Origin: Pempheris klunzingeri
Taxonomy: Eukaryota > Chordata > Actinopteri > Acropomatiformes > Pempheridae
DNA length: 64,000 nt
Assembly: GCF_042242105.1 (NCBI RefSeq)
Contig: NC_092019.1
Location: 8,770,328-8,834,327 of the forward strand
Direction: 5' to 3'
The notes beneath the pieces are model-generated. The model was not told where the DNA came from. It saw only the letters and a list, made by a program, of their open reading frames with translations, and did no database searches. A program made the translations under genes and the position numbers. This document shows positions 35,201 to 48,670 of the stretch, piece by piece (position 1 is the stretch's first letter; every line of letters starts with the position of its first letter).

Positions 35201-38200
35201 CTCCTTCCCAGACCGTCTGGTCATGTTTGTCCTTCAGAAGCTGGAGAACAGTAATGAGCGAAGCAGGGTGGGCTCCCTGGCCGTCCTTCGACACCTCATC
35301 AACTCAACCAGTGAGAGAAAAAACGCATGTCCCCAGCTCATCACATATACACTTACCTACTCCACACACATAAATGACTGATTTGATGTAAAGAGTGTTA
35401 AAGTATACATTTTATTTTAGTTACTTGTATTGAAAAAAAAAAGGAAAACTTTTTGCGTTTAGATCATTGACCCTCTTCAGTTTTCTAAATTGTACAGTGC
35501 AGAAGTTCGAACAAACATGACAAACACAGTGTTTTTCACTGCAGCCCGCACAGCCAAACTGTTTCCCACTGTGTGAGAGTGAGCATCTAGCTGTTTGATC
35601 TCAGTTGTCAAACATGGTTTGAAAAATTGGAAATCTGAGTGTGGAAAAGTAGGGAATTCTGAAAAGAAAAATGTGTAGAAGCCCTGAATGATATCACGGT
35701 ATTAGTTTATATGTGCGCACAGTCATGCAGACAACTAATTCTATGTGTATTTGTGTGTGTGTTGCAGCGTCCACAATGGAGAGTAAGAAGCTGCTAATTC
35801 TGGCCAGCATCAGGCAACCAATGGCGGACCACAGCAACAAGGTAACACGCATGTGGACACACACAGTCTTTATATGACTATTCACTGTCCATTATTAATC
35901 ACAAAAAAAATCTCTTCAACCCCCCCCCCCTCCGTGTCCCAGGTGAAGAAGCGTGTGGTCCAGGTGATCAGTGCGATGGCTCATCACGGCTACCTGGAGT
36001 TAGAGGGAGGCGAGTTACTGGTTCGATTCATAGTTCAACACTGTGCCTTACCTGACACTTATCAGGTATAACTCTGGTTTTGTTTCTGTCATTTATTCAT
36101 TTATGTTTACTCTTGTATGTGTGACTCATGTAATTATGGTAAATGAGTGGTACTTTTACTTTCTGAATCTTCTAAAAAGAGAATTGCTACTCAAGTACTT
36201 TTGAAAATTTACAATCTTATGTTTAACAAACCTGATAGACAACAAGAGGTCGAAAAAAACAGTGATCAAGCAGAAACAGACATGAGGTCAGTAGATCAGA
36301 GCAGCAGATGTTGGTGCTCAGGCGTTTCATACCTGCTGAATCTGAAACCAACAAACAGTAGATGGTGCTTTCCAACCAAGTGACTAGTTGCTCAAACTTG
36401 AAATGGTTTGCATTAGAGGAGAACATCTGAGGGGATGGAATATAAAAAGTTTATTTGTGCGTGATTGTGTCTGTGTGTGTCCAGAGAGGCCAGAGGCCCA
36501 CCGATCCAGAGGAGGTGACTAACGAGGCACTGAGGACGATGTGTGACAACACCCTTCATCTGCTAACCACCACTGTCGGACGACTAGCTGACGTACGTTC
36601 GCCTGTCTGTCTGATCTGTTGGTGGCTGATTGATCTGTGTTACTCATATCGTTTCCCTGCTAATGTTGTTGCAGCTGGAAGTCTGTGAAGCTTGAGCTCT
36701 ATATGGATTAGTTGGGGTTAATTTTATGTTAAACATTGTTCAGAGACTTAACACGTATGTTTTGTTGTGTCTTCATAGGTGCTATGGCCAAAGCTGCTGT
36801 ACTATGTGACCCCTTCACAGTACAGTAACGCCACTACTCCTCTGTGTAAGAGTCTGATAGTGCTGGGCAACAAGAAGAAAAACAACCAGGAGCCCAGCTT
36901 CAACATAGACTTTACACAGGAAGGTAGGGGAATGTTTACTGACCAGTTAAGCAGATATCTCTGTGATAGTTATATGCTGTGTGTGTCCCACGTTAGATAT
37001 AAGTCAGTCATAAATAGGAGGTGTGAATTATGGGAAAGATGTCGAATTGAACAGGGCTAAATGTGTCTGATCTCTCTCCTCCAGTCAACCTGCCCTCCCC
37101 TCAAACACTAATGATCAGACTGCTGGTGAGTAAATCCAACTCTTAAACACATTTTTTAAACTCTGATGACTTCATATGGAGCTAAATGTTGGCCACTGTT
37201 CCTCAAGCATTGGCTAAACTGCATCCATTTTGTGTCTAGATTATTGATCAATGACTGATAACAGTCTGGAGAAACACATTGTAATTAAATATAACTGATG
37301 AATTGCACTTGCTAATTTAGGTAAATTGTTTATCATGCCAAATAATCCATATTAGTTGTCAAGTCTGATTTTTAGTATATTAATATTTAGAGTGGCTCTT
37401 GTATATTTAACATGGAGAAGGGATGAAATGAGTTGTGGTGCTATTTTCTTTAAGTCAATGGAAGTTTGTCATTTATAACATTCCTGAGTTGAGGTTTGTT
37501 CCTCTGCTTGCCTTGGTGTGTCGCAGATTAATGCAGCGTTCCCGTTCAACAGCAGAGGCCACGGCGCGCCGTCTCTGTCTCTCCTTCAAATCCTCAGCAT
37601 CAACATTCACCCCAACACAGAGATCCTCTGGGAGAAAGAGATTCCTCCTCTGCTTTCAGTGTTAGAGGGTATGGAGATATGTGGATATAATCTTTTATAT
37701 GTATTTATTTATGTAAAGTAATAACTTTGGAAGAAGCCTTTCTTTCCTGTCATGACACCAGAGTTGATACTTAAGCCTTGAGCCTGGGTCTTTTTATCCT
37801 TTTTCATTACTCATGCACAGTAGTTTGCTCCTCTGTAGTTAAGTAGTCTGTGTTTTTGTTTGCAGAGTCAACAACAGAGAACCTCGACAAGAAGCACTGG
37901 GATGAGAAACTGCTGAAGGTGTGTTTTATTTTTTATCAGGCTATTTATATACAGTAGATTTAGACTGTTAAAGAGGCCTATTTTCACAAGAGACTATGCT
38001 GTCAGCTTTATTTGCCTGTATAGATATGGAAACATTCAAATCTGACCTGATTTAGTGAAATGTCACTCTAAATATGATTCAAAATTGTTTTCAGCTCTTG
38101 TCCAAAACCCTGGCTTCTATTGATGATGACAAGTGGGTGTGTCAGCTGGCAGCTGAGTCAACAAGATACCTCGCCACATATAACAACGCCTTAGAGGAGA

Positions 38201-40840
38201 AGGTAAGTGCTTTCAGCAGCTTTTTAACCCACAATTCAAGCAAGCAAGTTGAATGCGAGCTATTCCTTTGGTGTAGTTACTAATGTTTGTCCAGTGACAT
38301 TAAATAAATGGACTAAGGTTTGTGGTTTTTGGAGTTGCTAACCCCACACAGCGCCCCTAATGTAGAGCTTGTTGGTCATAATTAAACTCAAAAATCTGAC
38401 TGTAGGACAGTGGTTCCCATTCTTTGGAGATCATGACCTCCTTAAACGGAGTCATTTCTCCTTGTGACCTAACAGTTAGTGTGTGCACAGTGAGGTGAAC
38501 AGTTAAACCCACCCCCACCAAAGCATGAAGAGTAGAGGCTTTGTGCTGTTTTTTTAACAATAGAAATGTAAAATCTTGAAAAATGTTGGATGAAAGCTAT
38601 TGATGAGGAACATAGATGGGAGAACAGTAAAGTACATATGGCTCCATGTTGGCGCAGTGGCTCTCCCTCACCATCTTCTGCATCTTGTAAATTTCCCCCG
38701 TTGTGGGACCAATAAAGGATTATCTCATCTTATATATGACAATGATGTATTTTGCATTTTTTTTCTCCTAGAGCTTCCTGTATCGATGTATAGGAGTGAC
38801 TCTCCAACAGTGTTTCAATAAGGAGCTGGTTAAAAAACAGCTGCATGAAGTCCTCCTCATGGCACGACACAATGATGCCATTGAAAGAGAGGTATTTTAA
38901 CAGATGTCATATGATGATTTCTACAGTTCTGCGGTATTGCAAAAGGAAACATCTCTCAATAATTAGTACTGTGTGTTTCAAACCTGGACAGCTTTAAGAT
39001 CTAACGTATGGTTTCTGTCTGTATCTATCAGGGAGTTGCAATGGGAGTCGGCCTCTGTGCCAACAGCCACTTAGAGGGAACTCTGGCCAAGCTGGATGAG
39101 TTCGGCAAGTCAGACGCCTTCAAGAAGTCTCCTAGCATCTTCAACCTTCTCAAAGTACAAGGAACCTTTTTGATATATCACAAATTAAAATGTTTCTAAC
39201 AATATTACTTCAGCTAAGAGCTACAAATGTCTTTGCCCTCTCCTTCCTTTCCTGTCCTCAGGAGCGTAATGATGTTGAGGTAGAGAAGGTGAAAAGCACG
39301 TTAATCTTGTGTTATGGTCAAGTGGCTTTTAACGCACCTCCAGAAAAGATACTGAACCGCATTGATCAAGACATCCTTCGCTCCATCAGTAAACACTTCA
39401 ATACCAAGGTAATGCCAGCACTAAGGTAACATTACTTTTTTTTATTAAAGAGGAGATCTCAGACAAATATTTAGCATACAGAGAAAAATGACGCTGATGA
39501 TAAAGAGAAACACGCTGTGTCCATCAGTGTGTGATGATCATGTTGTACCATCGTTCGCTCTCCGTCCATTGAATATGCACTTCTTTTTAGTCATGTAAAC
39601 AAACCATGCACCAATACTCGGTTCAACCACGTACTCGACTCTATCAGCGCAGTTTTTCTGACCAGCTGCGCGGTGACTAGCAAACAAGTGGCAGGCTTAT
39701 TTCAATGAAGTAGCGCAAATCCATTTGGTATTTTGGTGGAAACTGGGTCTCCGACTTGAGAATGGACGTCTCAGAACCACATCTGTTTCTGGCGCTGCTG
39801 CTAGTCGGCCAAGACCTACTGTGCCACTTTGTTTTTGTCGGTGCCCTTGAATGATTAAAACAGAAACCATGAATTGAATCTTGCAGGTAAGAGGTCTATA
39901 TATTTGTATGTGCGCTTATGGATTTATCACCTCTGTTTCAGGTTCTGGGGATTAAAGTAGAGACAAAGGTATCGTGACAGGAAGACCAGGGCTGTTTCTC
40001 TTAATAATTCTTGCTGGGTTAACTTCCTCTCTCATATTGCTCTCCTTCCTCACTCTTAACTCTGCATACTTGTGGTGATATTGTCTCTAAGTCGAAACAA
40101 CAGCAACAACAACTTGTTTTCCTTAAAGCTTTTTGCTGGATCTCAGTTATATTTCACAATGGTAGCAGCAGATTTTAGTATCCATTTCTATATCTTCATT
40201 CATTATTAAAATGTATCCATTGTGGTTGTGGAACACATGTTGATTTTAAACTACAGTTAGGTTTGAGCAAACAATTTGGAGAACACAGACCACCATGAAT
40301 GTTGACTTGATGAACTGAATTGATGTTATGCTCATTGTAATGAGTGACAATGTTCTACGTCAGTGGAATGTAGCATTAAGTGATACACCAGCAAAAAGCT
40401 TTTGAGTATCAAACACTCGCCACATATAAGCTTGGAAGGTGGCTTTTTAAAAGTTGCATCTACTTTGAGCTTTGAAAAGAGCTGAGATTCTACAAAGCTT
40501 TCTGTGTTTTTCCCCAGATAATTACTGAAGTGTACACAAATATAACATTAAGAAGTTTTGGCTTGTGTGACTAACAACTTTATCACCTGATGCTTGCAGC
40601 TGATTAAGAACCAACATGCCTGCTACACAGGACACTGTGACTTATGTACATTTAAATGTTTTTTTGGAGGAAAGCGTCTTGTTAAATTACCATTGTTGAG
40701 GTTCACATATTTGATTCTTTTATAAAGCTGGTTTACAATTTGTTTTTTGTCTGATGCAAATAGTTTTGAACAAAACACTGTGACACAAGTTGCATTTACA
40801 CTGAGGTTTTTCCACACATTTTTTTTCTAATGATCTACGC

Positions 40841-40884
<44 letters not shown>

Positions 40885-43434
40885 CGTAATTTCCTAACAG
40901 CTCTGTGTTGTCTTTAGGCCTTGTGTCTGTCACCTCTTAGACCAGAGCCTGCAGGTGGTTTGCTGTTGAACGAATCTCCTCTAATCACACAACTCTGATT
41001 TCTAACTTCTCTCCATCCATAGGAATGGAGGATCAATCAACACTACTTGATTGATTGATGGGCTGAGCCAATTGATTGATTCATTTTGATATTTCTGATA
41101 TGATTTTGGATTGTTTTTGCTTTTGCTGAAACTCACTAAAGTTGCATCTGCTGAAGGGTCTGCGGTTCTTGTTTCTATTTCTGACATTTCGGGAAATGCA
41201 GTTATCCAATTTTCCTCATATTCAGCCTGCTTTTTTTTTCTTGACCTGAATTGTTTGAGCTGTGTATGTCCTCTCATTTATTCTACTTGTCTATCTTGTG
41301 TGTCCGTATTTTGTCAACATGCATTTGTGTGTTTCGACATTTCAGGACCTCACTATGAAGCTGAGTTTGATCCAGAGTGTTGGACTCATAGCCAAAGCCA
41401 TCAGTGTGTGTGTGAAGAAGCAAGGCTACGTCTTCTCTCGCAAACAGGAGCTCATTACTGTTATGCTGGTCAGTAGTCAGTCATTTAAAACTCATTGCTG
41501 ATGCGACAACAGTGGTTTCCTGATCTCAACTCCTGCTGTTATGTCAATCCTGGTCAGGATTTTATCAAGGCAGAGTCAGCTGATTCAATGAAGACTCCAG
41601 TACGCCATCTTGTGATGACAACCTGTGCCAACCTAATGTATCCTTCAGTTGAAAAAAAGAAAATACAACTGGACCCTCAGTGTCAAAGATTTACAGATTC
41701 ACAGAATAATTGCAACAGCCAATATTTTCTCTCAAGATGTATTAATAGTTTACTTTTTGTTAATTATATTACTTGTACAATACTAATAATTTTATTTGTG
41801 TAGCACTTTTCAAGCACAACATGCTTTCCTTAGACAGCACAACAAACACCAGTATAAAAAAAAACATAAGAACAGTAAAGACAACAAAATACAAGCACAC
41901 AAATATAAGACTGTTTAAAATAGACTTACAAATAAATCATCCAAGAGGTAAGAAATTGAAATAAACTTCAAATCGCGTGGTTGCACACCAGCTGTATAAA
42001 CAAAATAAGACTAGTTGTCAGACAAAAAGGCAAGTCTGTAAATATTTGTCTTGAGACACAATTTAAAAGTGGAAACGGTGCCAGCAGATTGAATAATAAC
42101 TGAATACTATGTATTGGTTGTGTTGTTCGTCACACAACATCTGTGGTATTCTTGCATTTTTCCAGAGGAGGTTCTGTCATTTCCCAGTTTTATCTTTGAC
42201 CTTCAGTGCTTCAGGCCTCTGGACCCCGCGCTGTCTGAGAACGAGAGCTTTGACTTGCTAAAGGTGTGTGTGAACAGTGTGTTCTCTCTGCCACCTGAGA
42301 CACACACTCCAGAGAAAACTAAAGAAGAGGAGATACTGGACCCCAAGCAGAGAAAGGTGACGTAAAGCAGAGTAGACACGATTCTTCGCTGATCATCGTA
42401 GCGCCATGGCTAGAAACTGTGACATCTTTCATGCTTTTATTCGCTTTCATTCACAAACTGTAACCTACACCGTACATTTGCTGCTGACAACTTTATAGCT
42501 AGCCTTTCCCTGTGGTCCATTTGATCCACTGCCATTCTCTCTCTCTCTCACTGACAATTCTAGTGATGATTGCCTTTGTCCATTCAGTGGTCTGCAGTGT
42601 TTTCACTGCACTTTTTTGTCTCTGGTCGCTTGGAGCCTCGACAGAGTAGAGTTGAGCTGAGTCGGTGCCAAAAGGGGAATTAGTCATGTAGTTTTAACTC
42701 ATATTAACTCAACCCAATATTAACATTCCCTCTTGTGTAGAGAGACGCTAACCCTCTGAAACATGTGTAATCCATAAAATGTTTTGTGCAACATTTTCAA
42801 ATGCTGTCAAACTAACGTGTGAATGTGTACAGGCATTGTACAAGGACACGCTGGCTGCACTGCAGGAGCTGCTGAAAAGTATTCTGGCCAAGGATCCCAC
42901 ACCTGACGGCCTGCAGAGTATCTTCAAGGTGAAGTGGGGTGTTTCAGACTAATCAGCTCTTCTCATCTTTGGCCAGTAATATTTGTGTCAATGCCTTATT
43001 CTGTTGTTTTAAATTGTAAAAAATGTACAGCTTCCTAATTTCTTTGAACCTCAAGAATTTCCACATTAGATGATAGTTTTATTTAGCAGCTTTCAATCTA
43101 GATTTTGACCAAGTTAGTATCATAACCAAACAGTTCTTTAGCTACCCCTGCCCACTACGATCAAATCCCACCACTTTTCCTTGTGTGTCTCCTCTCCTTT
43201 TTCCTCTTGGCCTGTTTTTCAGCTGTCTAATTAAAAGCAATGATTGGCATCAGTGAACTGTTGAACATTAAGAGGTAACGTTCCTGACATGTTGACATGT
43301 TGTCTGACATGTATCACTGCCCTGTGCAGCACATTGAAACGTGGTTGAGCTCCGGACAGGACCACGAGAGGGAGAGAGCCGTCACAGCCACCGCTCACAT
43401 ACTGGCGTACTACCTAGATAATCTGACTGTCAAG

Positions 43435-43480
<46 letters not shown>

Positions 43481-46400
43481 ACACACACACACACACGTAT
43501 CTTGTGGGTTTGATTTTTCATCAACTTATCTATCCTGAGTGCACCACAGATTTCTGATGATGGTCATGATAACCATGGGTGTATAATCCTTGGAACTCAT
43601 TCAAACTTTATCAATGATCCAAAATCAATCCGTACCTTATATTTATTCATTGAATCCACTGAATGTCAGTAAATGATCACTCACTGCTGATGTATTTTAT
43701 CTTTACTTGATGTTAAAAGTAGAGCAATCATGTGCGCTTCCTCTCTTTTATTTCTGTCTCTAGAATATGGTGTCTTTCCACAACCTTGGAGCTCTGCTGG
43801 GTCGACTGTCTCCACGGTGTTCTGACCCTCACCCGGCAGTTCGCGCTGCTGCTATCGACTGTATATACACACTTCTCTACATACAGCTGCGCTATGAAGG
43901 TACAGAGCCTGATCTTTTACCTTTTCTCATTGTGTCACTTAATGAATATTAGAACAGCTTTAATCTAAAGTTTTTATGTTGACATACCAAGACTAGTGTA
44001 TGTGAAGCCTGCTGTTTTGACTTGATTTTATTTCTTCTATTTTTCTCTGTGTGTGTAGGTTTCTCCCTAGATTATAAGGATGAAGCTGTGGACAGTCTGA
44101 TTCCCCTAAAAGACCAACTAGAAAACCCTGACCACTCAGTGCTATATAAGGCCTGCTCTGACCTCACCAAGGTACACTTTCTACCTCTTAGACAGGCTGT
44201 CTTAAAACGTCTTCAAGTTTAACTTAGATATTACACGTATCGATTTACCTTTTGTGTCCTTGCCAAAATAGATACATTTTTCCTTTTTGCTATTACAGCA
44301 GTCTGTGACAAGCCGTTACTACAAACCTGTTGTTTTGCCTTAATTCTTCTTAACTGTCCACCTTAATATAGTTCTCCATGACTATTAATTTGTGTCGAGT
44401 CACAGCCTATACAGTAAAACTGTGCCTGTGTCTTTTCCTGTGTCTGTCAGGTGATGAGTAAACGTCTGCCGCAGCAGCAGCTGTCGACGTTGGTGTTCAT
44501 GTTGTTTGAAGGGCTGGTTGATAGTCAGACAAACTGCTGCAGAGCTTCATCTGTCATCCTAAATACTCTGCTGAAGAACAGAGGAGGAGGACTACAAGAG
44601 CTGGTAACACACGAACACACTTAGACTCTCACACTCACCATTGTGGCATCTTTGCATCATTACATAGAAATCTATTATTTGACACACACACATCTGGTGT
44701 GGTGGAGTTGAAAACACAGTGCTTGTTTCTTTCTTTCTGTCTTTGTGTTGGATGGTGTCTATTTTAGGTCCCAGAGATGCTGGAGGTGCTACACGTGCGT
44801 CTGCAGAGCATCACAGAGGAGCAGGTGAGAATCAGTATTGCAATAATCCACATAGATATTTATTGTTCTGTAGCTCTCCTGTATTTTTTGATACTTTATG
44901 TTTTTATTAATGTAGACATGCAAACTTGATTCACTAGCTCATTTTTGCAATAATGATCAGCTCACTATGCAGTTATACACTGACTTTACCTGAGTATATC
45001 TTAATTATTTATTTTTCATAAGAAAGTAATAACTATCTATCGTCTTTGCTCTTTACCCACTAATGTCACACTGAAGGAAGTTTCTCATTGTGCTTTTGTT
45101 TAGGTTAGAGTGGCAGCGGGACAGACGGTCCTCATCCTGGCTTCTCAGCATCTACAGACTGTTATCAATACACTTGTCAATCAACCACTTCCTTATGACG
45201 GGTAAATATGTATACATGTCTATATATGTATATTTATATAAGCATTTATATAAGTCACTGTACCTCCATGTAGCCACAAAATGTTTCATCAAGTAAGATG
45301 CTTAAAGAGGAAGGTTTTACGTCTCTCTGTCCAGCTGGACCAGCGAGATGTGGATGGCCTTGGGTGCAGATCCCATGGTAGCCAATCAGATCATGGAGAT
45401 GGTGATGGAGAAGCTTCTCATAATGGCGCCCTACGTAGACAAGAAGGAGTCGATGATCAGAGGAGGGACAACAAAGGTTGCAACCAATCAGCCCCTGGCT
45501 GTAAGTCACAGACACTCACTGAATCTGTTATATATTAAGATTATGTCATTCATACATGTTTCTCATGAATTAACATGTGCGTTTTTGTGTCCTTTGTTTC
45601 CAGATGACATGTGGTCTCAAAGAACTATTATTAAATGGGCAGAGTCAGGAGCCGGCAGTCAGCCTGTTTCCTCAGCTCTTCTCCTGTCTCACCGTCAGAC
45701 TGGGAGCAAGTGTCGGGGTGTCGGCACCGAGGGACAACAACACTAGACAGACTGTCTCTGTTCATGTAGCAGGGTGGGCATGTTTTTTTTTTTTTTTATA
45801 GCTAGTGCAATGGCAACAAGGTTCCTTCTCTGATTAGTTCCATACACACTTAATTTAAGGTGTATTCGTTTGCACTAATAATTTGGCGTTTTTTGTGTTA
45901 CAGGGTAGCAGCTGATGCCCTGCGAATCTTGTTAGCACGAGCCCAGTTAGATGAAGTGATGAAAAGACTGGATGAAGATAACGCCTGGGACGCAATGAAG
46001 GAACCAAATACACACATTACTGGAATTACACTACTGGCAAGGTATGTACACACAAGTACACACACTGAACTGGATGGGTTCAGTTTAAGATCAGAAATGA
46101 ATACCAGATAACTCCTCCTGTAAAAGTCTAACTTGAGGATAAGTGGCTTGTACGTTTAAAAGTCATCAGAAACAACACATTTAAGTTCAGTTTGAACAGA
46201 TTTCAAAAATGTTTTAATATTTGCTGCTTAATAAAACAAATCACCCTTATGCTTTACTTTTCACACTATTCTTATTTTTAATATAGGATTACATTTTACT
46301 TCCACTCCTGTATTCATTCTCGTTTCTGTCTCTCATAACTAGTAAATCTGTGTTCTGAATGAGTTGTCCATTCATTATATAAACCCTGTGTAAATGTGGC

Positions 46401-48629
46401 TGTGTTTGTCTGGACTACAGGGCTATGGCTAAGCATGCTGGTCCCAGGCTGCCCGCCATTGTGGAGTGTTTGTGTCCGTCCTTGAACAACATCTACGAAT
46501 GCCAGAGAATCACGGTCACCGCTTTCTTCTCCGAGGTGATACACCATGAAATTGGTTTTTCATCAGTTTTTCATATACTTATAAACACTTAACCCCCATT
46601 TGAGTTACACAGTGAATGAAAACAGCACAAAATGTCATCACATTATAAAGAATATTCATCACCTTCTATTAACCAGCAGAACATGAATAATACGTTTTTC
46701 TCTCTCTCTCTCTCTCTCTAGCTCTTAAACCATCACGTGGTGACGGAGCTGATGCTGATAGATGTGTTGATGAACAACATGATGGAGAGGATTTCAGACC
46801 CCTGCTGCACTGTCCGCATGCTGTCTGTGCGGGGGCTTGGCAACATAGCTGTGGGATCCCCTGAAAAGGTACAACACACGAACATGAGGGCTTGTACCAC
46901 CATATGCAAGTCAGCTGTTAGATCGCTGAGAGAAACACTAACGTTTTTGTGGGAAACGCCTTTCATCTCTCCCCCTTTCTTACTCTCACATCCTTCTCCC
47001 ATCAGGTGAATAAATATGCCAAAGAGCTGCTGGCAGCCATGAGTTCAGGCATGGAGGAGAAAGACGATCCAGGTAGGTTGGCAGCAAAGTCATTTCCTGT
47101 GTGGGGAAAAAGTAAACTTATAGTAGTCTGTAGTCTGGCTGTCCTGATTTATTGTAGTAATTCCTAAATCTTACAGCCTGCTGGTTTGGGGTTTCACTTT
47201 CCTTCACCACATCCATCATGTTTATCATCCTGGATCATTAGTGGAAATGCTGTTTGTCATTTGTTTCCTCTGGTCTGCCTGCAGGTAAGCTGATCACGCT
47301 TGAAGCCATGTCAGGTCTTTCTAAAGTCCTCCTCTATCTGGACAAGAAGAATGTCCACTTACTTGTGGTCTATATCTTCATGAAGATTAAACCATTCTTG
47401 GAAAGTGTGAGTTTCCTTTACGTCTTTGAAGATGTAGTATGATGATCTATACTATATGACAACTCAGGATAATCGCAAGTATAGCAGTTATTTCAGTGGT
47501 GGCCATTAAAGCATCATACAGAAATTAATACCTTTGTTATTATTATTATTATTATTAAGAGCTGAGGTTGGTTTGTGTTCTGTAGCTCCTTTCAGCTTTG
47601 TGAGAGGTTGCTGCCCACATAAAGACACGTAAAACGCTAACAGTACCTTCTGCCTCATCCAGGAGAATGACGAGATCCGCTGTGCCTCCATCCATCTAAT
47701 GGGGAACTTGTCCAAGTTTGGTTCAGGGGAGCCGGTGTTCAAAGACCAGATCCACAATGTTCTGGTCAGCCTGCTTCTACACCTGGTTGACCCAAACACA
47801 CAGGTGGTCAAGGTACATGAGGAAATGAGCACACACAAACTTTCAAAACAGCTTTTTTTCTTATTGTGGATAAATGTTGGACCTACAGGGCAAACTGTTT
47901 CTGTTTTTTAATCTGTCCAGGCATGTAAGTATGCAATGCGAGTGTGTGCTCCTGTGGTGGGATCAGAGCAGATCACAACCATGTTTCAGAACCACCTGCA
48001 TGAAGACAAGAGCTTGCACTACGGAGAGTTCATCAACGACCTCACCAAGTACCTGGTGAGACAGACTGTCAAACATAAGCTGGACCGAATCAGAACAATA
48101 ATAGATCTTATAAAGTATGAAATGTATTCAGATGATTTTTGGTAAAGTTAGTTTGATTTGGATTCCCACAGGTTTTTTGTTGGTGTTTTCCTCAAAATGC
48201 AGAAACAATACTGTAAAAATTAAAAACAAAACCATTGGTAAATTTGCTGGCTTAGACTAGATGATATTGTTGAAATGCACAAGTGATAGTTATTTTTGTC
48301 TGATGTTGAGTGCATGTTTTGTTGTTCATAGATTCAGGACTTTCCAGGCATGTTGAACTTTTATCACATCTCAGTCATCCAGTTCTTCAAGAGCAACTGG
48401 CCTGAGGTCAGAGCAGGAGCTGCCATGTTCATAGGTACGACTATATGACTCTAACCTTGATTCATGTCATGAACATTAACATCTAAAACCTCCTGGAGAA
48501 TAATCAGAGGTCTGAAATACAACTTTTGACATTATGCACACGTATGAAAGTGAAACCAGTGAACCTGAGTTGTATGATTTAGAAACAGTGTGTTCCTATA
48601 TGATATGATGAGACCTGATCAGAAGTTGG

Positions 48630-48670
<41 letters not shown>

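Larger units (their letters stand above)
29214..36923 (+). other. mroh1: mroh1 coding exons 1-14 (N-terminal third)
   Basis: 29214-29235, 29403-29548, 30906-31037, 31138-31300, 32170-32268, 32428-32579, 33133-33273, 33450-33542, 34752-34830, 35197-35310, 35768-35841, 35943-36065, 36485-36592, 36779-36923. All have AG acceptors and GT donors; the phases close exactly. These code for the first 530 residues or so of the helical array, including SQEVQEQVRKSM-like HEAT helices and NSNERSRVGSLAVLRHLINS. Confidence 0.92.
37085..43899 (+). other. mroh1: mroh1 coding exons 15-28 (middle third)
   Basis: 37085-37125, 37527-37668, 37866-37918, 38095-38202, 38772-38891, 39032-39154, 39262-39408, 39942-39968, 41346-41468, 41558-41637, 42215-42356, 42833-42928, 43330-43434, 43764-43899. 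The 39942-39968 exon is a 27-base microexon coding VLGIKVETK. For the exon at 42215 an alternative AG nine bases upstream (42206) was rejected because it replaces MPLDPALSE with an unrelated reading; the chosen one keeps the MROH1-like text. Confidence 0.9.

Noticed and set aside
39540..39870. GC-richer intronic segment in mroh1, possible DNA transposon fragment
   Set aside because: It stands out in composition but has no terminal repeats or transposase motif that I can identify.
43437..43496. CRISPR-like regular repeat
   Set aside because: It is a dinucleotide microsatellite; there are no spacers, and the DNA is vertebrate.
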